Source: a bacterium (GTDB lineage Bacteria > Cyanobacteriota > Vampirovibrionia > Obscuribacterales > Obscuribacteraceae). Taken from it: a DNA stretch of 9,278 nucleotides. This document shows, in pieces, positions 1-5,569 of this stretch (position 1 is its first letter; each line of letters starts with the position of its first letter). The translations under genes were made by a program, and so were the position numbers. The notes under the pieces are model-generated. The model was not told the origin of the DNA, did no database searches, and saw nothing but the letters and a program-made list of their open reading frames with translations. The stretch spans positions 1-9,278 of the forward strand of contig JAUIJG010000204.1 in the NCBI GenBank assembly GCA_030431355.1. Direction: 5' to 3'.

Positions 1-94
1 GAATCAGCATTCTTTCCTGGATAGAGCGGATTTAGTCATTTCCAAAGCTACTCTGTTCAAGGAGAATTCACCAAAATTTATTAGAAGTAAAGAG

Positions 95-1462
95 ATGACC
101 AGGAACCTTTTGTTAGACTCCGGGTCAAGAAAGAGCTTTACGGCATTATCTAGACCAAGGAATCCCACAGATCATTTTATGCTAGCCTCTCGAACAGATT
201 TACCCCTATGGGTGCTTCAGACCTTTCGTTCTCTAAGAAGCAAAAACTATAGGGTCTATGCCCTCTCCCAACTGGTGTCCAATTGCGGCACCTGGATTCA
301 GCTCACAGTAATAAGCTGGTTGGTTCTCGATTTGACCGGCTCTCCTTTTATGCTTGGTCTGGTCAACTTTTTAAGACTTTCGCCCGTGGCTTTCCTGGGC
401 TTCTTCGGTGGATTCCTGGCGGATAGATTCGAGAGAAAGAAGATTCTTGTCTGGACTAAACTGATTATGTTCTTCCAGGCTACTTTGCTTGGTGTGTTAA
501 CCATCTCCGGGCATCTGGAGACCTGGCATGTACTTTTACTTGCTTTCTTGCTCGGTCTATCCAACGCCATCGACCTGCCGGCCAAGCAATCAATAACTTT
601 CAACCTGGTCCCGAAGAAGGACCTTATCAACGCCGTGAGTCTCAACACTTCCAGTTTCCACGCGTCGCGAGCAGTCGGTCCGGTGATTGCAATCGCCATC
701 GTCTACGCCCTGGGATCAAGATTGGGAGAAGGAGTTTGCTTCATCCTAAATGGAGTGAGCTTTCTCTTTGTTGTCTGTGCGCTTCTTAAAATCGACTCGG
801 CAAACCAGGCGGGTTCTAGCGTAAAAGAACGAGAGGGCAGCATGATAGATGGGTTAAAACGTTGTCTTTCCTTTGTCTGCGGTAACGACAATGTCAGAAC
901 GGTCTTCACCCTGGGAATTATCTCAAGTCTTCTATGCATGCAATACATAGTGATGATGCCTGTTTTTGCTAAGACTGTCTTGAACCGGGAGATTGACGGC
1001 TATGGATTCCTCATGTCCGGTGCGGCTCTGGGCTCATTTCTTGGGGCGATGCTCCTGGCCAACAAGGCTCGAACCGGTCATATATTGAGAATAGTAATTG
1101 GAGTCGCTTCCATGGGATTCGCCGTCTCCTTGATTCTTTTCTCTCTCTCCACCAATTTTTACCTGTCGGTTTTTCTAGCATCCTTTATAGGTCTGTTCAG
1201 CACTACCCAAATGTCAGCCAGCAACTCTATGATCCAGCTGGAAGTGGAAGACTCTTTGAGAGGAAAAGTCTTGAGCGTCTGGATGACTTTTGTGGTCGGC
1301 ATAGGTCCTGTGGGTGGAGTTCTGGTCGGGCTTGCGGCCACTAGCTACGGAGCGCCTCTGGCGATGGCTACTTGCGGCGCCATGGCCCTTATCCTGTCGG
1401 GTACGACCTTGCTATCAGCCAGAGCCAGGCAGTTGAGACTCAGTCTCGATGGAGCCAGCTAA
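95..1462 (+). CDS. MFS exporter, EntS/MFS_3-like
   Basis: This is probably a proton-driven efflux permease of the inner membrane; its substrate cannot be read from the sequence. The 455-residue product is strongly hydrophobic with about 12 membrane segments. Family hallmarks are 'FRSLRSKNYR' (44-53) before the first helix, MFS motif A as GGFLADRFERKK (105-116), the segment around 'LPAKQ' (161-165) and 'SRAVGPVIA' (191-199), and 'LRGKVLSVW' (388-396). These match the EntS/enterobactin-exporter-like group. The start is uncertain. ATG 95 has only a weak AGAAG ahead of it, whereas ATG 179 gives a 427-residue protein that begins just before the family's conserved N-terminus. The frame is also open to the left edge. 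A good AAGGAG (59-64) has no usual start codon at the right distance. The gene converges on the secreted-protein gene with a 32-bp gap. Confident of the family, not of the substrate. Confidence 0.9.
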   Translation: MTRNLLLDSGSRKSFTALSRPRNPTDHFMLASRTDLPLWVLQTFRSLRSKNYRVYALSQLVSNCGTWIQLTVISWLVLDLTGSPFMLGLVNFLRLSPVAFLGFFGGFLADRFERKKILVWTKLIMFFQATLLGVLTISGHLETWHVLLLAFLLGLSNAIDLPAKQSITFNLVPKKDLINAVSLNTSSFHASRAVGPVIAIAIVYALGSRLGEGVCFILNGVSFLFVVCALLKIDSANQAGSSVKEREGSMIDGLKRCLSFVCGNDNVRTVFTLGIISSLLCMQYIVMMPVFAKTVLNREIDGYGFLMSGAALGSFLGAMLLANKARTGHILRIVIGVASMGFAVSLILFSLSTNFYLSVFLASFIGLFSTTQMSASNSMIQLEVEDSLRGKVLSVWMTFVVGIGPVGGVLVGLAATSYGAPLAMATCGAMALILSGTTLLSARARQLRLSLDGAS

Positions 1463-1480
1463 GGCTGGTATTTGTGATTC
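1454..1480 (+). terminator. Weak possible terminator of MFS gene
   Basis: CCAGC (1455-1459) and GCTGG (1464-1468) form a 5-bp stem with a 4-base loop overlapping the TAA stop. The T-rich sequence that follows is interrupted and is not a true T-tract. A second, longer-range pairing, CTGGTA (1465-1470) with TACCAG (1496-1501), spans the convergent gap. Either could help end transcription, but the evidence is thin. Confidence 0.22.
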
Positions 1481-1494
1481 TTTGCATTCAGTAG

Positions 1495-2205
1495 CTACCA
1501 GGCGCCCCAACCACTGCCGGCTCCACCGGAGCCTATCCTGCCGGTATCTTTATAACGGTGTGGGTTTCTGGTGAAGTCTCTATCCTTGAAACCATGTCTG
1601 CGCATGAGCTGGTTTTCTCTCTCGTCCCGCTGTCTTCTCAAGTCTTGTTGGACTTCGATGTCATTCTTGAGATGGTCGGGAATTCTTAAAACTGCCTCGT
1701 GCTCGGCTCGATCGCAGGATCTTTTGATCTCATGGGGAGTCCAATAGCGATTTCTTCCGTAGTTGATATCGACTTTTCCAGACTTCTGGGAACGGGAGCC
1801 ACGGGTTGGAACTTTTCTTGTTGGTGATTGTAGTTTGCGACTTTGAACGTACTGTTCACCGATGCTTCTTTGAATTCGGTCCAATTTTGCTTTGACCTCG
1901 GCTTCGCTTTTGCCTGCTTTGACTGAGCTTTCCATGTCGTTATATACAGTCAGGTAGCCTTTGATTCCTACCCCTCTCTTTCTCGCTTTTACCAGCCAGG
2001 CCCGGATGGCTTCCCTGTCACTTTTCAAAGGACCGTCGGCAACGTCAGCCAATCTTCGACTCTGCCTGCGGGCACTATCTGCGCCAGGTAAGTCCGTAAG
2101 CTTGGCGGTGCCCACATCCGGAACAGCAAGGACAGCGCCACTGGAGCTGGCTAAGTAAAGAACGGACCCGAATATGAATCCTGCGAGAAATTTACTTCTT
2201 TTCAC
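1495..2205 (-). CDS. Secreted basic protein of unknown function
   Basis: I do not recognise a family. The 236-residue product starts at a GTG codon preceded by GGTGA, a passable ribosome site. It has a clear Sec signal peptide: basic MKRSK, a hydrophobic core (about 8-24) and a probable type I signal peptidase site after AVLA (24-27). The mature part is rich in Arg, Lys and Gln. A helical segment (about 58-118) is followed by a basic, Ser-rich linker (122-143), then a region containing 'YWTPHEI' (154-160) and a charged helix (about 163-203). It ends in a Gly/Trp tail, 'GSGGAGSGWGAW'. The only cysteine of the mature chain is C164, so no internal disulfide is possible. There is no lipobox and no membrane anchor. 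It lies 109 bp downstream of kinase A on the same strand, beyond a likely terminator, so it probably has its own promoter. It may act in the periplasm or outside the cell. Confidence 0.8.
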   Translation of the reverse strand: MKRSKFLAGFIFGSVLYLASSSGAVLAVPDVGTAKLTDLPGADSARRQSRRLADVADGPLKSDREAIRAWLVKARKRGVGIKGYLTVYNDMESSVKAGKSEAEVKAKLDRIQRSIGEQYVQSRKLQSPTRKVPTRGSRSQKSGKVDINYGRNRYWTPHEIKRSCDRAEHEAVLRIPDHLKNDIEVQQDLRRQRDERENQLMRRHGFKDRDFTRNPHRYKDTGRIGSGGAGSGWGAW

Positions 2206-2206
2206 T

Positions 2207-2228
2207 GTATCACCGTAGTATCACTGTA
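2207..2228 (-). repeat. Short direct repeats at the secreted-protein start
   Basis: On the minus strand GTGATAC occurs twice, 11 bp apart (2218-2224 and 2207-2213), immediately before the GTG start. The copy nearer the gene contributes the GGTGA Shine-Dalgarno-like bases. An overlapping 8-mer, TCACTGTA on the plus strand, also occurs twice (2202-2209 and 2221-2228). The one-helical-turn spacing could suit a regulator, or the repeat may be chance. Confidence 0.5.
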
Positions 2229-2252
2229 CATTCAGGAACATCTTCTTCTTCA

Positions 2253-2283
2253 AATATACCTGATTTACAGCCGATTGAATCAA
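2253..2283 (-). promoter_or_regulatory. Possible promoter for secreted protein
   Basis: On the minus strand TTGATT (2278-2283) and TATATT (2253-2258) resemble -35 and -10 boxes. The 19-bp spacing is longer than ideal, and the -35 overlaps the T-tract of the terminator proposed for kinase A. A promoter is expected somewhere in 2206-2281 if that terminator works. Confidence 0.25.
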
Positions 2284-2310
2284 AAAGATCCAGGCTATAC
2301 CTGACCCTGG
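2282..2310 (-). terminator. Likely Rho-independent terminator after kinase A
   Basis: Read on the minus strand, a few bases after the TAA of kinase A, CCAGG (2306-2310) pairs with CCTGG (2290-2294). An alternative inner stem pairs CAGG with CCTG around a TATAG loop. The stem is followed two bases later by CTTTTTG, a run of five T (2282-2286). The stem is short, so some readthrough into the secreted-protein gene is possible. Confidence 0.45.
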
Positions 2311-2314
2311 TTCT

Positions 2315-3790
2315 TTATCTGATTCTTCCAGGACCAAGGATCCGCCGTCTTTTACTCTTTTTATTTGTCAGACCCGGTGTTCTTGTTTCCACTTGAACTG
2401 AAGGATGTTCACTTGTGATTTTGGGTGCGGCTGTCTTTACAGTCTGGTTTCTTGAGGTCTGCAGTTTTGGGGCAGAATCAAGAGAATTTTTCTTGGACGA
2501 TTCGATTGCTGAAAGAATGAATATCGCCATTGACACTATCGCCAGTGCAACAACTCCTATGGCCAGGGGCATCAAACTCTTTGGATTGAATCTTCGCCTG
2601 GGTAGTTTGTATTCATTGGTTTGTTCTGCGGCTTTTTTAGCCTGGTTCCTCAACTGACTGATGAGAAGTTCGTCAAGCTCAAGTCTGTCCTCAATTGTGA
2701 TGTCATCATCATCCGGATCTTTTGGTTGATCTAGTTGAACGACAACCTCTTCAAAAGGAAACGGAGAAGGGATTCCTTCTTGATAGCACTCACTGCTAAG
2801 CCACCACCGGTGGAGTTCCATTTTTACTTCATTGATGTTGCTGTAGCGGTCAGATGGCGAATACGCAAGCATTTTTGTGATTATGTACTGTAAGGTCAAA
2901 ATGGAGGGCGTCTTCAAGTTCGCGGCAGTTAAGGTCAGGGGTAATCTGTCTTCATCGCAATGGGCTTGCATCATAGATACAGGCGCATTCTCTTCATAAG
3001 GAAGTTTGCCTGTCAGCATCTCGAAAAGAATCACCCCCAGGGAATAAATGTCGGAGCGGCAGTCCATTTCTTCTCCCATGCATTGCTCAGGACTCATGTA
3101 GGCCGGTGAGCCTAGTACCACTCCGGATTTGGTAAGACGTTGAAGGTCTTCTTGTAATTTTGCAAGACCAAAGTCGAGGATCTTTATGTGAGTCCCTGGA
3201 ATGTCATCCCTTTTAAGAATATTGTCGGGCTTCAAGTCCCTGTGAATCACTCCCATATTGTGTGCGTATTCAAGACCATCTAGCAGCTGACTAATGATTG
3301 AAATCAGCTCAGGCAAATCACTAATGTTGCCTTTACTTGCAAGGATTTTTTCTAGAGCAGTTCCTTCAATCAACTCCATTATCGAGAAACACAGGCTTTC
3401 CGGAACCGGCAAACGCAGGCATTCTCTAGCATCAACAATATTAGGGTGTTTTAGTTTTTCATAAATTCTGACTTCTCGGGCGAATCGTGCCACAAGTTCT
3501 TCATCCGAGTACTTAAGCGTTTTGGCTGCGTAAAGCCTACCTGACTCAATCTCTCGGATGTAGTAGACCACCGCCATGGCACCCTCACCAAGGATACCCA
3601 GGACCTGAAAACGGTTATCCAGAATAGTTCCGGTAAGATTTGAAGCTTGAGCAATTCTAGTGTCGTCTACCTTTGAGGGCGTTTCTCCATCTTTTGACGT
3701 GAGCGGGGTTCCCTCGGAGAGCTGACCTCCGGGCACTGCCTCTAGAGACGAAGATGAGCGAACTGGGCTGCCATGCGGAACTCTTGTCAT
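2315..3790 (-). CDS. Membrane-anchored Ser/Thr protein kinase A (PknB-like)
   Basis: This is a Hanks-type kinase that should phosphorylate Ser/Thr on cytoplasmic proteins. The product has 491 residues: a disordered Ser/Pro-rich N-terminus (1-56), a kinase domain (about 59-330), an acidic linker (about 355-375), a membrane segment (405-429) and a 62-residue tail. All catalytic elements are present: glycine loop GEGAMAVVY (68-76, third Gly replaced by Ala), Lys90, C-helix Glu106, HRDLKPDN (183-190, catalytic Asp185), DFG (206-208), YMSPEQ (231-236) and Asp247. Basic residues before the membrane segment (PRRRFNPK) put the kinase inside and the tail outside. The tail ends in a basic KSKRRR-type motif instead of PASTA repeats. 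The start is ATG with no clear ribosome site; no better start is seen. It is the downstream paralogue of kinase B, 139 bp away, and may be co-transcribed with it. Substrates and ligand are unknown. Confidence 0.95.
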   Translation of the reverse strand: MTRVPHGSPVRSSSSLEAVPGGQLSEGTPLTSKDGETPSKVDDTRIAQASNLTGTILDNRFQVLGILGEGAMAVVYYIREIESGRLYAAKTLKYSDEELVARFAREVRIYEKLKHPNIVDARECLRLPVPESLCFSIMELIEGTALEKILASKGNISDLPELISIISQLLDGLEYAHNMGVIHRDLKPDNILKRDDIPGTHIKILDFGLAKLQEDLQRLTKSGVVLGSPAYMSPEQCMGEEMDCRSDIYSLGVILFEMLTGKLPYEENAPVSMMQAHCDEDRLPLTLTAANLKTPSILTLQYIITKMLAYSPSDRYSNINEVKMELHRWWLSSECYQEGIPSPFPFEEVVVQLDQPKDPDDDDITIEDRLELDELLISQLRNQAKKAAEQTNEYKLPRRRFNPKSLMPLAIGVVALAIVSMAIFILSAIESSKKNSLDSAPKLQTSRNQTVKTAAPKITSEHPSVQVETRTPGLTNKKSKRRRILGPGRIR

Positions 3791-3929
3791 TGGGTTTTGA
3801 TAACAAAGGGGAAGGGAAAATGAATGAACTCTGCACTTTCGATCTTAGCAATGAGCGAGTCCTTGATCGTCCCGCATTAGAGGGATTGTTCTAACACTGA
3901 AGTGGTAGTGAATTCACTCTCTTGGGTGT
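3791..3929 (-). other. Inter-kinase spacer
   Basis: These 139 bp separate the stop of kinase B from the start of kinase A. No hairpin with a T-tract follows kinase B, so readthrough into kinase A is plausible. No convincing promoter or Shine-Dalgarno site was found ahead of kinase A. The notable structure is the palindrome at 3907-3918. Confidence 0.5.
3895..3918. repeat. 12-bp palindrome with AGTG/CACT half-sites
   Basis: AGTGAATTCACT (3907-3918) is a perfect palindrome just downstream of kinase B. Next to it CACT (3895-3898) and AGTG (3901-3904) form another small inverted pair, so four AGTG/CACT half-sites lie within 24 bp. It could be an operator for kinase A, an RNA hairpin between the two coding regions, or chance. 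Confidence 0.5.
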
Positions 3930-5405
3930 TTATTTCCCTGTCCAACCAGGAGCGTATATTTTTCTCTTCTTCGACTTGTTCACCTGGGGCTTCGTTTCTG
4001 TTGACGATTCAGCGTCACTATTGGATATTGCTTCGTCCCCCGACTTCTCTGATTGCGTCTCCACCGCCGGTGACTCGGGTTGTTTGAATTTACTGAAGTC
4101 GATGAGAGTAATACCGTAGATGACTCCGGATATTACAAGCAGAACAGCAAAGCCGATTGCCACCGGAATAAGTTTCTTCTTGTCGAACTTTTTGCGAGGC
4201 AGTTCATCTTCTTTGAAGTTCCCGCGCATGGTATCAATCTGTGATTTGCGCTGGCTGTCTATAAGATTGGAAAGCTGGGAGAGATCCTCTCCACCCATGG
4301 ACTTCTTCTCTTCTTCCAGGCTTCGTTCGTATTCTTCCGGGTCCACGTAGTGGAAAGGAGATGGGTCTCCCGGAGCGCCTATCTGGGCGGCTTTCCACCA
4401 GGTGTTCAGGTCGCATTTTAAGGCGTTGATGTTTTTGTAACGCATCTCCGGGTCGTAATGCATGCAGGTGTTTATGATGCCTTGCAATATCTCCGCCGCC
4501 GGTGTATCCGGTCTGCACTCTTTAATGCTCAATGGTTCAGTCATGGGATCACAATGAGCTTTCATCATGTCCACAGCGGTGTTCTCGTCATAGGGGAGTT
4601 CACCGGTGAGCAGTTCGAAGGCCAGAGAGCCTAGCGAGTAAATATCGGATCTCTCGCTCAATTTTTTGCCCATGCATTGCTCGGGACTCATATAGGCCGG
4701 CGATCCGAGAACCACGCCGGTTTTTGTCAGCTTTTGCAGATCTTCCTGGATCTTTGCTACACCAAAGTCCAGAATTTTTAGCTTGAGCTGATCGTTGTTG
4801 CGAAGAACGATGATATTTTCCGGCTTCAAATCTCTGTGAATTACTCCGAGTCTATGAGCATGTTCAAGTCCATCACAGATTTGATAGAGGATTGAGACAT
4901 ACTCAGGGATGCTGTCGATTCTCTCCTGGCTTTCAAGAATCTCTTCCAGGTCCATTCCCTTAAGCATCTCCATGATGAAAAGGCAAATGTTATTGGGACC
5001 CATGACGCATTCGACGGCTTCGACAATGTTCTCGTGCTTTAGTTTCTGATGGATTTCTACTTCCCTGGCGAATCTGGCAACCATGCTTTCATCGGAGTAT
5101 TTAAGGGTTTTGGCTGCCACCCGGCGATTTGTGGACAGCTCCAGCGCTTCGTATACGACTGCCATGGCACCCTCACCAAGAAGGTCGAGGATTCTGTACT
5201 TGCCGCCTATGACGTGGCCGGTGAGAACGTCAGACTGCTGAATGTCTTCCAGGGCGTCTTCTGTGAGTGATCCCTCGTTGCCACCTGTCCCGAGTTGGGC
5301 TTCAGAATGACTTAAGTAGAGCTCGGGAGCAGCCCAGGTTCTTGCTCTGCCACCTGTCTCAACTCTCTCGTTTTCATCAGAAATTCTTGGGGATCTGTTA
5401 ACCAT
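3930..5405 (-). CDS. Membrane-anchored Ser/Thr protein kinase B (PknB-like)
   Basis: This is a second Hanks-type Ser/Thr kinase and the first gene of the minus-strand kinase pair. The product has 491 residues: a polar N-terminus (1-67), a kinase domain (about 70-338), a charged linker (about 355-408), a membrane segment (412-434) and an exported tail. The catalytic set is complete: GEGAMAVVY (77-85), Lys99, Glu115, HRDLKPEN (190-197, Asp192), DFG (213-215), YMSPEQ (238-243) and Asp254. Basic residues before the membrane segment (LPRKKFDKKK) indicate an inside N-terminus. The tail is Ser/Glu-rich (about 442-475), then becomes basic and ends in PGWTGK. It has no PASTA, TPR, WD40 or other sensor domain that I recognise. 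The ATG start lacks a strong ribosome site. It diverges from the Tad-like gene across 164 bp holding an inverted repeat. Activity is very likely; targets are unknown. Confidence 0.95.
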   Translation of the reverse strand: MVNRSPRISDENERVETGGRARTWAAPELYLSHSEAQLGTGGNEGSLTEDALEDIQQSDVLTGHVIGGKYRILDLLGEGAMAVVYEALELSTNRRVAAKTLKYSDESMVARFAREVEIHQKLKHENIVEAVECVMGPNNICLFIMEMLKGMDLEEILESQERIDSIPEYVSILYQICDGLEHAHRLGVIHRDLKPENIIVLRNNDQLKLKILDFGVAKIQEDLQKLTKTGVVLGSPAYMSPEQCMGKKLSERSDIYSLGSLAFELLTGELPYDENTAVDMMKAHCDPMTEPLSIKECRPDTPAAEILQGIINTCMHYDPEMRYKNINALKCDLNTWWKAAQIGAPGDPSPFHYVDPEEYERSLEEEKKSMGGEDLSQLSNLIDSQRKSQIDTMRGNFKEDELPRKKFDKKKLIPVAIGFAVLLVISGVIYGITLIDFSKFKQPESPAVETQSEKSGDEAISNSDAESSTETKPQVNKSKKRKIYAPGWTGK

Positions 5406-5569
5406 TTCGAGTTTTTTCTAGAAGTAGATTCGATGGATTTTTAAGGATGCCTGTGGACCTTATTCCACTCTGAAAGCTCCTAATAACTTCTTTCTCCCCA
5501 ATAAGTGTGAGTTTATCCGACATATGACGATGGTAGTATTAATAATAAGGTCCAGGTAAGGTAGAAGCC
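5406..5569. promoter_or_regulatory. Divergent control region, kinase B / Tad-like gene
   Basis: Both genes are transcribed away from this 164-bp spacer, so it must carry at least one promoter in each direction unless either is read from elsewhere. On the plus side an AT-rich TATTAATAATAA (5537-5548) could hold a -10 box; no good -35 is seen. TAAGGT occurs at 5546-5551 and 5557-5562, 11 bp apart. The second copy supplies the AAGG Shine-Dalgarno site 8 bases before ATG 5570. No convincing minus-strand promoter can be picked by eye. Confidence 0.5.
5454..5554. repeat. Perfect 11-bp inverted repeat in divergent spacer
   Basis: TGGACCTTATT (5454-5464) is the exact reverse complement of AATAAGGTCCA (5544-5554), with 79 bp between the arms. 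Each gene therefore has AATAAGGTCCA reading in its own direction: 15 bp before the Tad-like ATG and 48 bp before the kinase B ATG. Each arm is also followed closely by GG, directly on the Tad side and after two bases on the kinase side. Candidate binding site for a shared regulator, or a matched 5'-leader element. Confidence 0.6.

Larger units (their letters stand above)
2315..5405 (-). repeat. Tandem duplication of kinase genes
   Basis: Kinases A and B align along their whole length and both have 491 residues. The activation segment is nearly identical: 'LTKSGVVLGSPAYMSPEQ' in A and 'LTKTGVVLGSPAYMSPEQ' in B, both followed by CMG. So is the phrase MM-x-AHCD. At DNA level an exact 20-base block (3573-3592 and 5161-5180) encodes the glycine loop. 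The linkers and N-termini have diverged strongly, so the duplication is old. Confidence 0.85.

Noticed and set aside
1..94. Tail of an upstream gene at the left edge
   Set aside because: Frames ending at TAG 22-24 and TAG 33-35 are too short to show any family, and the remaining frame simply continues into the MFS gene.
298..699. 133-codon antisense open frame within the MFS gene
   Set aside because: It is a shadow of the transporter; the sense strand carries strong family motifs throughout.
5416..5423. TTCTAGAA palindrome just upstream of kinase B
   Set aside because: Eight-base palindromes are common by chance, and nothing around it extends the symmetry.
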